From: a bacterium
GTDB taxonomy: Bacteria; Moduliflexota; Moduliflexia; Moduliflexales; JAUQPW01
NCBI GenBank assembly: GCA_030550175.1
Contig: JAUQPW010000006.1
Location: 1-64,000, forward strand
DNA: 64,000 nt
Direction: 5' to 3'
The translations under genes and the position numbers were made by a program. The first letter of the stretch is position 1, and each line of letters starts with the position of its first letter. Shown piece by piece: positions 1 through 8,482 of this stretch. The notes beneath the pieces are model-generated. The model had not been told where the DNA came from. It searched no databases and was given only the letters and a program-made list of their open reading frames with translations.

Positions 1-1
1 T

Positions 2-301
2 CTGCTGGATCCAGAAATTGAAAAAATCCTATTGGGACGTTCCTCTCTTACAGAAGAAAAGGGAAAAATAGACCTGGATGAAGACACGTGTGATAAAATT
101 TTAGAGGCCGTACGCGTTGAGATTGGAAGACCTCGTCCTTATCCATCGACTTCGGTTCCGGTTATATTAACCACGATTGATGTACGTCCTCATCTACGTA
201 AAGTTATTGCTCTCGAATTTCCTCGACTTTCCGTACTTTCTTACCAGGAACTTGCATCTGATCTCAATATTCAACCCATTGCCAGGATCTCACTCTACTA
301 A
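2..301 (+). CDS. C-terminal fragment of FlhA/SctV-family export gate protein (5' end outside window)
   Basis: The reading frame is open from base 2 and continues through a TTG at 32 to a stop at 299-301, so this is the 3' end of a longer gene. The ~99 visible residues match the end of the FHIPEP family, the export gate of flagellar and injectisome type III secretion. Supporting features are the opening LDPEIEKILL, the PVILTTIDVRPHLRKVI segment and the VLSYQEL motif followed by a short strand ending in IARISLY. In the family this is the cytoplasmic domain that docks substrate-chaperone complexes. The fragment cannot separate flagellar FlhA from injectisome SctV, because the membrane half and neighbours lie outside the window. 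No other flagellar or secretion gene is seen downstream. Confidence 0.75.
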   Translation: MLDPEIEKILLGRSSLTEEKGKIDLDEDTCDKILEAVRVEIGRPRPYPSTSVPVILTTIDVRPHLRKVIALEFPRLSVLSYQELASDLNIQPIARISLY

Positions 302-427
302 ACATTTCCCGGCCTAATAACTCTCTTTAGGCTTATCTAAGGTTTTCAACCGCCTTTCATCAAAGGAAAAAATCTTTAACTTTTATCCAAAGATTAAATT
401 TGTACTTTAGATCTCACGGAAAAGGTA

Positions 428-456
428 TTGACAAGCAGACAAATCAACTGTAAAAC
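428..456 (+). promoter_or_regulatory. Candidate sigma-70 promoter for the LivK-like gene
   Basis: TTGACA at 428-433 is followed after 17 bases by TAAAAC at 451-456, in the AT-rich gap before the binding-protein gene at 516. A second TTGACA at 463-468 lacks a well-placed -10. This is inferred from consensus only. Confidence 0.35.
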
Positions 457-515
457 CTAGAATTGACAGTTATGATTTTTACAATTCCAGAACAATTTGA
501 CAATAGGGAGATTAA

Positions 516-1652
516 ATGATGAAACCGATTCGATTGGTAATCCTTTCTCTTTTAACTTGTTTTCTCATGGTCTCCGGAACCCGGCTCTGGGCAGAGCAAA
601 AGTCCATAAAGATAGGGGTTCAGGCTCCTTTGAGTGGAGAGCGAGCTCCCATTGGACGGATTATCAAAAACAGTGTTGAGATGGCCGTTGAGGATTTGAA
701 TAAAAAGGGTGGAATTAATGGGGCCTCTCTAGAGGTTGTTTATGAAGATGACCAGGATACAGAGCAGGGAGCCGTTGAAGCTATAAAGAAGCTTGTCCAG
801 GATCCTCAAATGGTCGCGGTAATTGGAGAACTCTTCAGTCGTTTCGTTATGGCCAGTAAGGATCTTGTGGAGCAACAGGGGATTCCCTATCTTACAGGGG
901 GGACCAGTCCCAGGACCACAGAGAATGCAAAGTGGATCTTCCGGGTAGGAGCCAGCGATAGCCTTCTTACCAACCTTATAGCTCGATATGTGGTGGAGGA
1001 TTTAAAGTTAAAGAATCTGGCGGTCCTTCACGATAGCACAGGCATTCATAATACAAGAGCCGAGATGGTCGTCAAGATTCTCCAGGAAAGGTATGGAATT
1101 ACCCCTCTGGTTCGCGAATCCTGGAAGCCGGGTGATAAAGATTTCAAGCCTCAACTCGAAAAAGTTAAGTCCAGTCCTGTACAGGCCATTATTGCACTGG
1201 GCGAGACTGCCGAAGGAGGGCCCTTCCTCAAGCAGGTAAAGGCTCTAGGTATTCAAGTTCCCATTGTTGCCCACAGAGACTTCGGTGTAAAAAAAGTTCT
1301 CGAGGAAGCCGGGGAAGCTGCCAATGGCGTTTTAATTGTAACCGAGTACATGCCGGCACTTCAAGAGCCGCAACGTCAGGTCTGGACCATGGATTATCAA
1401 AAACGTTATGGGACTGAACCCAACGTCATCGCGGCTCAATATTTCGACGCAGTTCTTCTTTTGGCTGAAGCTGCAAAAAAAGGTGGAGCTAATAGAGAGG
1501 GAATCAAAACCGGATTAAAACAACTGAAAGGTTTCCCAGGGGTTATGGCCGATTATACCTTCGACGAGAAAAATAACGGAGTCCATCGGTTTTATGTGGC
1601 CAGAATCGAAGGAGGAAAGCCGACCCTGGTAACCGTGCTCGAGGAGAAATAG
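516..1652 (+). CDS. Branched-chain amino acid-type ABC transporter substrate-binding protein (LivK-like, Peripla_BP_6)
   Basis: A 378-residue periplasmic binding protein. Residues 1-26 form a Sec signal peptide (MMKPIRLVILSLL...LWA). The mature part starts SIKIGVQAPLSGERAPIG and follows the two-lobe type 1 binding fold, with FGVKK and an AAQYFDAVLLL segment near the end, as in LivK/urea/amide-binding proteins. The GGGAG ribosome site at 506-510 sits correctly for ATG 516; ATG 519 is also possible. No permease or ATPase genes of the Liv type lie beside it, so it is an orphan binding protein or works with a distant transporter. The ligand cannot be read from sequence. Confidence is high for family, low for substrate. 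Confidence 0.9.
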   Translation: MMKPIRLVILSLLTCFLMVSGTRLWAEQKSIKIGVQAPLSGERAPIGRIIKNSVEMAVEDLNKKGGINGASLEVVYEDDQDTEQGAVEAIKKLVQDPQMVAVIGELFSRFVMASKDLVEQQGIPYLTGGTSPRTTENAKWIFRVGASDSLLTNLIARYVVEDLKLKNLAVLHDSTGIHNTRAEMVVKILQERYGITPLVRESWKPGDKDFKPQLEKVKSSPVQAIIALGETAEGGPFLKQVKALGIQVPIVAHRDFGVKKVLEEAGEAANGVLIVTEYMPALQEPQRQVWTMDYQKRYGTEPNVIAAQYFDAVLLLAEAAKKGGANREGIKTGLKQLKGFPGVMADYTFDEKNNGVHRFYVARIEGGKPTLVTVLEEK

Positions 1653-1699
1653 TAACCCCTGGAGGTATAAAGACACAAGGAAAACACTACCTACGAAGG

Positions 1700-1816
1700 A
1701 CTACGAAGAGTATGGAAGTATGGGAGTGTGGGAGTATGGGGGTGTAGAAGTATGGGAATGGGGGAGATAAAACTCCCATACTTCCATACTCCCATACCCC
1801 CCTATATCCCATACTT
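1700..1816. repeat. Octad-word inverted repeat (GGGAGTAT family)
   Basis: From about 1709 the top strand carries degenerate 8-bp units (GGAAGTAT, GGGAGTGT, GGGAGTAT, GGGGGTGT, AGAAGTAT, GGGAATGG). From 1769 it carries the complementary wording (ACTCCCAT, ACTTCCAT, ACTCCCAT, ACCCCCCT). The two arrays can pair into a long imperfect hairpin. The same words recur at 52563-52635 and, in variant form, at 8421-8476 and 23866-23930. The element fills the gap between the LivK-like and BON genes. Confidence 0.8.
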
Positions 1817-1829
1817 TTAGTGGTCCTGC

Positions 1830-2471
1830 GTGGAAAATTTTGGGTACCTTACAATCTCTATGGTCAGATATGAACTGAGAAGGTTCTTGAAGGTGAGATG
1901 GATACTTTTGCTTATGCTTTTGGTTTTTTTACTAATCCTGCAAATTCCAGGTTTTGCCGGAGATAAAAAAGAAATGATCAAGGAAAAGGTAAGCGATGCC
2001 TGGATCACAGCTAAAGTTAAAGCAGCTTTATGGAATGACAAAAGGATTATGTCCAGGTATATCGGTATCCATACCGAAGAAGGGGTTGTCACCCTCAGTG
2101 GAGCCGTTAAATCTCAAGAGGAAAAAGACCTTATCTTAAGCACGGTAACTTCCATTAAAGGGGTAACAGGCGTTCGAGATATCTTACTTATCTACAAAGA
2201 ACTGGGAGAGGATTGTTCTCATCTTCGTTATTCGGATCACCTGAAAGACGCTCTGATCACGGCTAAGGTTAGAACTATCCTGACAGTTGATAAGATTGAA
2301 AGCTTAAGAACTTTATCGGTTGTTAACGTGGACACTTGCAACGGTGTTGTATTGGTGGTGGGTAAGGTCAGATCTGAAAGGGAAAAAGAAATGGCCATCA
2401 AATTAGTTGAAAAAATTGAGGATGTGGTTAAGGTCATCGATCTCATTTCGATTCTTCCGGTTGAAATCTAA
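1830..2471 (+). CDS. Two-BON-domain envelope protein
   Basis: Up to 213 residues from a GTG at 1830. A hydrophobic segment at about 24-41 (ILLLMLLVFLLILQIPGFAG) acts as signal peptide or anchor. Two BON domains follow, at about 56-122 and 138-208, each with the ALITAKVR/AWITAKVK helix and the GVVTLSG or GVVLVVGKV strand. BON proteins bind phospholipid surfaces in the periplasm or outer membrane and are often osmotic-stress proteins (OsmY type). The start is uncertain: GTG 1830, ATG 1860 and GTG codons just before the hydrophobic stretch all lack a good ribosome site. The octad repeat ends 14 bases upstream, so the leader may lie in it. Downstream, the gene converges on the propeller protein ending at 2485. 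Confidence 0.8.
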   Translation: MENFGYLTISMVRYELRRFLKVRWILLLMLLVFLLILQIPGFAGDKKEMIKEKVSDAWITAKVKAALWNDKRIMSRYIGIHTEEGVVTLSGAVKSQEEKDLILSTVTSIKGVTGVRDILLIYKELGEDCSHLRYSDHLKDALITAKVRTILTVDKIESLRTLSVVNVDTCNGVVLVVGKVRSEREKEMAIKLVEKIEDVVKVIDLISILPVEI

Positions 2472-2484
2472 TGAAGGCGGTAAA

Positions 2485-4068
2485 TTAGGGGAACCAGACA
2501 AGATTGGTCCCCCTGACTCCCAGGGTTTGAAATTGGCTTCCGTCGGTTTTTATCATCCATATCTCGCCTCCCTTATGGACCTTCTTGATGAGGAAAGGAT
2601 TAGAAGTTTTTTCAAGTTCTTCTCTGGAAAAGCGCTCGAAGGCAATCCATCGATCGTCAGGTGACCAGGCAGGGTGTTCGTCACTATAGGAGGATGGTTC
2701 TCCAGAAGGTAGAAGAGTGGATAAGTTCTGCCGGTTTTTACTCTCTAAATCCAACAATTCCAGATGATATATTTTAACTCCGTTGGCGACTTTCACTCCT
2801 GCTGCATAAACAATTTTGGTAGGGTATCGGTTGGCAAAGCGGGGATCCATGTTATCGAAGGAAGAATCTGAAATTTCTTTAACCTCCCCTGTAGACGGCT
2901 GAATGAGGATTTTCCCTTTTAATTCTGGATCCTCCGGTTTTACATCTACAAAAGCGATTTGATCCCCCCTCGCATTAAAGTTGCTAACTTCCAGATAAGG
3001 CCCTAAAATGGTTATACTATCTTTAGTAAGCGTCACCAGACTGAAATCACCAACCTTATCCCGTAAAACCAGGGCGTTTCCATCTGGAGAAAATCGAAAG
3101 CTATCTTGCTTCAGATGAACGGTAACAATGGATTTTATCAAAGCCTCTATGATCAAACCGGAGGCCGCCGCCTGATTTATTTCTCGACCAACGTCAGATT
3201 TGACAGCTTGCAGAGAGGATTCTCCTAAGTTAGCCAAATAAACCTCCCAATTTGAGGATGTGGACCCGTTTTGAGTGATCATCCCGGTAAATCCAAGTAA
3301 GCCCCTCCCCCAGGAACTTTCAGTACGATTGGAACGTTCAAGGTTATGGGAATATCGGGCATCGGGTGAAAATTGCGGGGTGGAAATTTCAATGGTTTTT
3401 GAGCCTGGATATTGGGTACCATCGGAGGGTTTAGTGGTATTAGGGTCGTTTAAGATAACCGAAATTTCCTGTTTTTCCCCACTTTCCAGATTTTTTAAGT
3501 AAAGTTTATCCGATTGAGAGGGATCCTGGGCTTTTACTACATAAGCCAGGATTTTTCCGTCGGATGATACATCAAAGGCCTTGACAGGCTCATTTGGCTC
3601 GGTCAGAGGCCATTTTTCCCCACTACCCGGATGAATACGGTAAATCTGCCCGGTCTCTCCTCCCTCCATGCTTAAATAAGCCAGATATTGTTTTTTAGTA
3701 CGAAACCGGAGTGTAAAATCTTTCTGCATTTCCCTTCCTCCCAAATCCTTAGCGGTTTTTTGGAGGGTCAGGGTATAGGCCGTTTCAGAAGTAAGGCTAT
3801 ATTTAGGTGTGAAGGCGAATCTTCGCCCAACTGCGCTGTAATAGCCTTCTACCGGTGGATTCAAGTTAAAACTGTTTTCAATACTTTTAGCATCAACCGG
3901 GCGATTAAAGAGGATCGTAATCTGACTATTGATGGGAACCTCCTGGCTTCCATCGGCGGGGCTCACTTCCAGAATCTCCAGATGGGTCTGATCTCCTGAG
4001 GCGATCAGAAGAAGGATGAGAAGTGCTAAGAGTCCAATGGTGGCTAAAATGAATCGATCAAAATTCAA
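2485..4068 (-). CDS. Membrane-anchored Ig-like plus beta-propeller protein
   Basis: A 527-residue protein. It opens with a short cytosolic tip and one membrane segment (about 6-22, ILATIGLLALLILLLIA). Next is a bacterial Ig-like (Big_5/SbsA) domain at about 35-130, recognised from VSPADGSQEVPINSQITILFNRPVD and the ETAYTLTL...FRTK end. The rest resembles TolB/PD40 propeller blades (VSSDGKILAYV, FSPDARYS, FSPDGNALVLRD, WSPDDRWIAFER). A low-complexity Ser/Thr/Asn stretch lies near residues 240-275. It is probably an extracytoplasmic scaffold or ligand-binding protein; I infer no enzyme activity. It converges on the BON gene, 13 bases away. Confidence 0.75.
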   Translation of the reverse strand: MNFDRFILATIGLLALLILLLIASGDQTHLEILEVSPADGSQEVPINSQITILFNRPVDAKSIENSFNLNPPVEGYYSAVGRRFAFTPKYSLTSETAYTLTLQKTAKDLGGREMQKDFTLRFRTKKQYLAYLSMEGGETGQIYRIHPGSGEKWPLTEPNEPVKAFDVSSDGKILAYVVKAQDPSQSDKLYLKNLESGEKQEISVILNDPNTTKPSDGTQYPGSKTIEISTPQFSPDARYSHNLERSNRTESSWGRGLLGFTGMITQNGSTSSNWEVYLANLGESSLQAVKSDVGREINQAAASGLIIEALIKSIVTVHLKQDSFRFSPDGNALVLRDKVGDFSLVTLTKDSITILGPYLEVSNFNARGDQIAFVDVKPEDPELKGKILIQPSTGEVKEISDSSFDNMDPRFANRYPTKIVYAAGVKVANGVKIYHLELLDLESKNRQNLSTLLPSGEPSSYSDEHPAWSPDDRWIAFERFSREELEKTSNPFLIKKVHKGGEIWMIKTDGSQFQTLGVRGTNLVWFP

Positions 4069-4145
4069 GATAGGATCCAGGGTCTGGAGTCCGGGGTCCG
4101 CTGGAAAGGAAAAAATGAGGGATCACGGACATGGACCCGTACTGA

Positions 4146-4898
4146 TTAATAAAGGTACGGTTGGGCCGGACGTTGGGTTTTAACGACTTGAACAGGACGA
4201 ATAAAATTCGTCCGTTTACCGGCAAGTTCTCCCACATCCCAGGTACCCTGAACCTCCACCCAACTCCCTTCCTCCAGTTCTTGATGGGCGTCATAGCGTA
4301 CCGGAAGGCCAATGGGTCTGGCATCCACAGCACAACAGGTTACAACAAATCGAGAGAGCAGAAACGAATCTTTTGGGAGATTATCATCTCGACGGAAGAC
4401 AAATCCGATGACTTTAACCTTTTTTCCCACGTGGTGCTGCGGTTCCGGGTCTGTATTAAACAACTTAATCCAGTCTTTAATCGTAAACTCTTCAGTATTT
4501 CGATAGAACTGAACTGTTTTGCCTTCATCACGGGAAATAGTCAGATTATTAAAATCAACTCCCCGCTGATTAGCTGTAGCCAGACTGAGGGGTTGTGGGG
4601 GCAGGAGAAAACCCATCGCCAACGGGAGTAAAATCAACAGATAAGCCACTCCAGAACGTAGAGAATCTTCTGATTCCGGGTGATGAGGATCGAGTTCATC
4701 TGCCGCACCGGCATGATTCCAGGTAAGCCCCAGGATTACTACCCCTACCAGAAAGATCCCTGCCCAAAGCGTTAAAGTAAAGTAAGAAGGGTGAATGTAA
4801 AACTGTAAGATCTGCGTGAAATACCCGTAGATTAGATAAACCCCGTATCCTCCCAAAATTAAGAAATCAATTCGGTGTTTGGTAAAAAACGGTTTCAT
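4146..4898 (-). CDS. TIGR03943/YcgQ-type (UPF0703) permease partner
   Basis: A 250-residue protein with membrane segments at about 11-31, 39-60 and 84-100, then a soluble half. The soluble part carries the family signature SRFVVTCCAVDARPIG at about 182-197, inside an OB-like region (KVKVIGFVFRR, GSWVEVQGTW). In Bacillus and others this family pairs with a UPF0718/DUF318 permease and is linked to zinc or other metal handling. Here that permease (4959-5996) is directly upstream on the same strand, 60 bases away, and the gap holds a heptad inverted repeat. The role in metal efflux or cofactor transport is inferred from that pairing. The twin cysteine of VTCC is intact. Confidence 0.8.
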   Translation of the reverse strand: MKPFFTKHRIDFLILGGYGVYLIYGYFTQILQFYIHPSYFTLTLWAGIFLVGVVILGLTWNHAGAADELDPHHPESEDSLRSGVAYLLILLPLAMGFLLPPQPLSLATANQRGVDFNNLTISRDEGKTVQFYRNTEEFTIKDWIKLFNTDPEPQHHVGKKVKVIGFVFRRDDNLPKDSFLLSRFVVTCCAVDARPIGLPVRYDAHQELEEGSWVEVQGTWDVGELAGKRTNFIRPVQVVKTQRPAQPYLY

Positions 4899-4910
4899 GA
4901 TCGTCCGTTA

Positions 4911-4960
4911 CCTGGTGTCCGTAGTATTATATAAAAAACAACGGACAACAGACAGGAATT
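4911..4960. repeat. Heptad-word inverted repeat (CAACGGA family)
   Basis: GGTGTCCGTAGT on the left pairs with ACAACGGACAAC on the right around an AT-rich loop; the right arm repeats the 7-bp unit (CAACGGA, CAACAGA). It exactly fills the gap between the permease gene and its partner. Related words occur near 11391-11520, 32595-32622, 43090-43142 and 54838-54970. Confidence 0.65.
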
Positions 4961-5996
4961 ACCCAATCCTGAGATTTAAAAACAAAGTCAAGAGAAGGGT
5001 CAGTTGGGCGCTTAAAATTATGATCCATATCACGGTTTTTACTTTAAAGGTCGTCAACATCATCAGAGTGCTTTTGATATCCATCATCGGTCCGAAAACT
5101 AAGAAGGCAAGTAGAGAGCCGTTGGTAAACGTATTTGCATAGGAGAGTGCAAAAAAGGCATCTACGGTAGAGCAAATCGAAATAACGAAGGCTAAAATCA
5201 TCAAGGAAATAATAGAGAGTATGGGACCCTGACCGAGTTTAAGGAGGACTTCTCTGGGAACCAAGGTCTGGGTAAGTGCCGCGATGGCAGCTCCCAGAAC
5301 AAGAATCTGACCCATCTCAAAAAATTCCGTGTAAATAATATGGAGCGCCCGACTCATTTTCTCCTTAAAACTCTTAGAGGAAGTAAAATTTCCAGAGTGC
5401 TCACAAAGCAAAAGGGTTTCTTCCTGAAGAAACTCTTCTTGTTTACGATTGAAGCTAAATAAAAATCCTACCGTTACGGCAATCAGCAGGGTAAAACCAA
5501 AGCGATAGAATACAATCCGGGTATCAAAACTAAAGGCTGCCCAGGTGGATAGAAGTACCACCGGGTTAATAACCGGCGCTGCCAGGAGGAATGTAATTGC
5601 TCCGGCGACCGGGAGACCTTTAAGGATAAGTCTTCGGGCCACCGGGATATTGCCGCACTCACAAACCGGAAAAACAGCTCCTATGAAACTCAGCAGGATG
5701 AGCAAGAGAAATCGATTTCTGGGTAAATACTTAAGAAGCACCTCTTCTTTCACATAAACCCCCATCAGAGCTGAGACCACAACACCGAGAAGAAGAAAGG
5801 GGACAGCTTCGATCATAATCCCCAGAAAGATGGTTACTCCATCCTGGGCCCTCAGAAGTATCTCTCTGGTCCAACCCTGGGTTGGAAGAATATTTATAAA
5901 ACCGAGGAGTCGGATGCCGAGGAGGGGTATGATAAGGGATAAAAGTACTTTAAGAAAAGTATGACTTCTTTGTATAGAGGAGCTGGAAGCAATCAT
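4959..5996 (-). CDS. DUF318/UPF0718-type permease (YcgR/YraQ/ArsP-like)
   Basis: A 345-residue polytopic membrane protein with about eight to ten hydrophobic segments. The family hallmark FPVCECGNIPVARRL is at about 109-123, followed by LPVAGAITFLLAAPVINPVVL, a pair of motifs typical of UPF0718 permeases (YraQ, YcgR, ArsP). These export small molecules or metal(loid) species such as organoarsenicals; the substrate here is unknown. A cytoplasmic loop near residues 185-215 is Lys/Glu-rich. It is the first gene of a two-gene leftward unit with the YcgQ-like partner. I saw no convincing Zur or ArsR operator upstream. Confidence 0.82.
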   Translation of the reverse strand: MIASSSSIQRSHTFLKVLLSLIIPLLGIRLLGFINILPTQGWTREILLRAQDGVTIFLGIMIEAVPFLLLGVVVSALMGVYVKEEVLLKYLPRNRFLLLILLSFIGAVFPVCECGNIPVARRLILKGLPVAGAITFLLAAPVINPVVLLSTWAAFSFDTRIVFYRFGFTLLIAVTVGFLFSFNRKQEEFLQEETLLLCEHSGNFTSSKSFKEKMSRALHIIYTEFFEMGQILVLGAAIAALTQTLVPREVLLKLGQGPILSIISLMILAFVISICSTVDAFFALSYANTFTNGSLLAFLVFGPMMDIKSTLMMLTTFKVKTVIWIIILSAQLTLLLTLFLNLRIG

Positions 5997-6305
5997 GGTA
6001 ATCTGAACACAGGGAGGCCAGAATAAGCTCTCATGTGTATCGAATGAGAGATAAAAACTCTCTTCTTACTTAAATAGAGAACAAATAAAACTCTTTATTT
6101 TAATAATATACTCAAGCACGGGGATGAGTCCAGAGTTAGTTTTCTGAACTATCCCCGTGTTTGAATCCACAACCTCTTCTACAGAAGAGGGTTTTTCTCT
6201 GATAGCCGGGCCTTACCTCCGCAAGGAATTTACACTATAGGGCTTCGTCAAAATTGTTATCACTCCTTGCAAGGGTAAACTGGGCAGGATAAATTCAGTG
6301 GATTT
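5997..6305. other. Intergenic region with two inverted repeats
   Basis: No gene. It holds an inverted repeat whose arms are CACGGGGAT (near 6118) and ATCCCCGTG (near 6151), and a small hairpin CCTCTTC-TACA-GAAGAGG at 6173-6190 followed by GTTTTTCTCT. The small hairpin looks like a rho-independent terminator on the plus strand, although both flanking genes read leftward. The AT-rich stretch near 6070-6110 is a plausible promoter area for the permease pair. Confidence 0.45.
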
Positions 6306-7247
6306 CTATTGTTCACCTACCCCTTTAACCCCTTTGCTTTTAATGGCGATAGCCCGTGCGATTCCTCCGCTTCCATCCACGATTTTAGCATGAAGGCTGA
6401 TGAAGTAAGCACCACGGGCTGGAAGTTTTCCCAGGTTGGTGCAGAGTTCGGTCCAGCTCATTCCATATTTCAAACCGGCCACGTGGGTAGGCTGGCCGGC
6501 TTCGACAGGTCCCATGCTGGGTCCATCTGTTGCCACATGCCATACTCCTTTGCTATGGAGATATTCCATAACTTCTGGAGTTGGAGCAGGCCAACCCGGA
6601 GCGGTCTTGGTGATTAAAGGATCAAAGGCCAATCGGTTTCCTTCAGGGAAAGGTTTATAATACTTATCGCTATAACTGCTGTAAAAGGCAACCACTTCAC
6701 CCGGTTTAATCTCTCCATTCTTCTTCTCCCAGTCTTTAATCATATCCACAGTGATGGCGGGGCTTTTTCCATTTTCGGCTTTATCCAGAATGCTTCGAAC
6801 ATCGATAACATCCATGGGCCCCATCTGGCGCTCCAGGGGATAGTTTGAACCGGTCAGGGAACCTGCTTCTCCCTCAAAGGGGAGACCACTTCCCTTGGGT
6901 GGAATGAAGTGCGCCGGGAAGTCGATTTGAGTTCCCGTATGCTCATCGATGACCACTCTTTGGCCGTAGTAAGGAAACACGCTTTGGGCTAAATTGTTTT
7001 CATACTTCCCCTTGATAGGTTGGAACCAGTTGAAGGTCCATCTTTGGAACTGGTTATGGGTCGGCCAGTGTGCGGGGTAATTCTCTGCGATAAGAACGGT
7101 CAAATCTACAATCTCGCCGTTGGCAATAGCCGCTGCAATGGCTTCACCTGCAGACATCTCTGCAGCAAAAGACGATGAATTGATCATGGAAAAACTTAAA
7201 ACCATCATGAGACCGATTAAGCTTGAGAGAATTTTTTTTCGATTCAT
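6306..7247 (-). CDS. Secreted cyclase-family (PF04199, kynurenine formamidase-like) hydrolase
   Basis: A 313-residue protein with a signal peptide at 1-29 (MNRKKILSSLIGLMM...SSFAAE). The metal-binding signature of the cyclase/KynB-like family is present as EHTGTQIDFPAHF at about 102-114 (HxGTxxDxPxH). A later HVATDGPSMGPVE segment is also family-typical. Members hydrolyse amide or lactone bonds in small cyclic or formylated substrates using a divalent metal; export suggests an external substrate. An AAGGAGG ribosome site lies about 8 bases before ATG 7247. A palindrome (TGACTGGT-5-ACCAGTCA, 7317-7337) sits 70 bases upstream and may be an operator. It appears to be a single-gene unit. Confidence 0.85.
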   Translation of the reverse strand: MNRKKILSSLIGLMMVLSFSMINSSSFAAEMSAGEAIAAAIANGEIVDLTVLIAENYPAHWPTHNQFQRWTFNWFQPIKGKYENNLAQSVFPYYGQRVVIDEHTGTQIDFPAHFIPPKGSGLPFEGEAGSLTGSNYPLERQMGPMDVIDVRSILDKAENGKSPAITVDMIKDWEKKNGEIKPGEVVAFYSSYSDKYYKPFPEGNRLAFDPLITKTAPGWPAPTPEVMEYLHSKGVWHVATDGPSMGPVEAGQPTHVAGLKYGMSWTELCTNLGKLPARGAYFISLHAKIVDGSGGIARAIAIKSKGVKGVGEQ

Positions 7248-7316
7248 AGGGAAACCTCCTTCAGGTTTATCTCAAAGGGTTGGTGATTGATAGACTAAAC
7301 TGAAAGGTTAAGTGCC

Positions 7317-7337
7317 TGACTGGTAAAATACCAGTCA
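7317..7337. promoter_or_regulatory. Palindrome upstream of the cyclase-family gene
   Basis: TGACTGGT and ACCAGTCA are perfect inverted arms around a 5-base AT loop, about 70 bases before the leftward cyclase start and about 110 bases beyond the end of the flippase-like gene. No T-run follows on the minus strand, so an operator is as likely as a terminator. Confidence 0.35.
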
Positions 7338-7447
7338 AAATCCAGCTTATGCAGGTAAGAGGAGTTCTGTCAATAAAAATTTCTTCTGAATTGTTCCACT
7401 TCCTTTGCGCTCTTGGGTTTATAGGTTTTTAGAATAGGAAGAGTTTT

Positions 7448-8404
7448 TTATTGTCTCAAGGCATAGATAATTCCGCCTATAACTCCCTGAAAAAGTACCA
7501 TGCCAAAGGTAATCCAGGTAAATGCAATAGCCTGAGCGGGGGTTACCTGAAACTGTCCCAGGAAAAATATATAGACAGCTTCCCGGGCACCTATTCCGTT
7601 AATAAAAACAGGTAGTAAAAGAACTACCGTGATAACCGGGATAATGAGGAAATAATATAGCAGGGGAACCGGGAGGTTTAGGGCAAACGAAAGGAAGTAA
7701 AAGTGGAAAATAACATTGATCTGAAGAAGAACGGCCAAAAAGAATGCTATTACCAAAACTCGCTTGTTCTGTTGATAAATGGAGAGGGTTCCCAATAGTT
7801 TTTTTAATTTCTCTGTGATTTTATTTAAAAAAGGGTACCGGGTAAAAAAATGTTGTAAAGTCCCTACATTCTCAGGTTCTAGAAAGGTATTGATAAATTT
7901 GTGGACACGGGGATGAAGGGCCGCCATAAATATTACAAATAAAATAAGCAAAACACTGAGAGCCAGCCAGACCATGGGTATTTGTGTAAAGACCGAAAAG
8001 CCGAAGAACAGAGCAACCAGGGCAAAAAGTCCAAGGGCAAACATTCCTGTCAAACGCTCGACCATGACGATGGTTAAGGATTTGGTTCCGGAGTGGGTGA
8101 AGGGAATGGTATCATAAGCCCGAACCACGTCCCCACCTATGGTAGATGGCAAGAAATTATTAAAAAAGATGCCAACCAGGTAAGATTTTATTAGAAATTC
8201 CAGGGGAACTTTAGCACCCTGAGCTTCAAGGAGAATTTGCCAGCGGTAGGCGCTGAGCAGGAAACCGATGATATGCAGTAAAAAGGCGGCTATAACCCAG
8301 AATGGATTCGCCGACTTAAGAGCAGATCCAATAAGAGTTAAGTCTGTTTTATATAACAGGAAGGAAAGGAGCAGGAAGCTAATAATACATTTGAGTATTA
8401 ACAC
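7448..8404 (-). CDS. Flippase-like integral membrane protein (UPF0104/LPG_synthase_TM, AglD/HpnL-like)
   Basis: A 318-residue protein with about eight hydrophobic segments. It has the conserved landmarks of the lysylphosphatidylglycerol synthase transmembrane family: the SAYRWQILLEAQG segment near 52-64, FFNNFLPSTIGGDVVRAY near 80-97, and the C-terminal INGIGAREAVYIFFLG. Family members occur in hopanoid, glycolipid and archaeal N-glycan clusters and are thought to move or modify lipid-linked intermediates. The apparent start is GTG 8404 with no clear ribosome site, next to an octad repeat. It is the last gene of the leftward glycan cluster. The molecular function is inferred only. Confidence 0.78.
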   Translation of the reverse strand: MLILKCIISFLLLSFLLYKTDLTLIGSALKSANPFWVIAAFLLHIIGFLLSAYRWQILLEAQGAKVPLEFLIKSYLVGIFFNNFLPSTIGGDVVRAYDTIPFTHSGTKSLTIVMVERLTGMFALGLFALVALFFGFSVFTQIPMVWLALSVLLILFVIFMAALHPRVHKFINTFLEPENVGTLQHFFTRYPFLNKITEKLKKLLGTLSIYQQNKRVLVIAFFLAVLLQINVIFHFYFLSFALNLPVPLLYYFLIIPVITVVLLLPVFINGIGAREAVYIFFLGQFQVTPAQAIAFTWITFGMVLFQGVIGGIIYALRQ

Positions 8405-8420
8405 GAGAGTAGGGGGGTAG

Positions 8421-8476
8421 GAGTCTGAGGTAATGGGAGAATATGTCTTCCATTCTCCTATTCTCCCACACTTCTT
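8421..8476. repeat. Octad-word inverted repeat (variant of GGGAGTAT family)
   Basis: TAATGGGAGAATATG on the left and CTTCCATTCTCCTATTCTCCCACACTTC on the right are built of 8-bp words (CTTCCATT, CTCCTATT, CTCCCACA) and can form a hairpin. It occupies the gap between the epimerase and the flippase-like gene. Confidence 0.7.
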
Positions 8477-8482
8477 TTTACC

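Noticed and set aside
1700..1816. Possible CRISPR array
   Set aside because: Units are 8 bp with no spacers and form complementary arms, not a CRISPR layout.
6173..6190. Plus-strand terminator hairpin
   Set aside because: Both neighbouring genes read leftward, so no transcript for it is known; kept only as part of the intergenic description.
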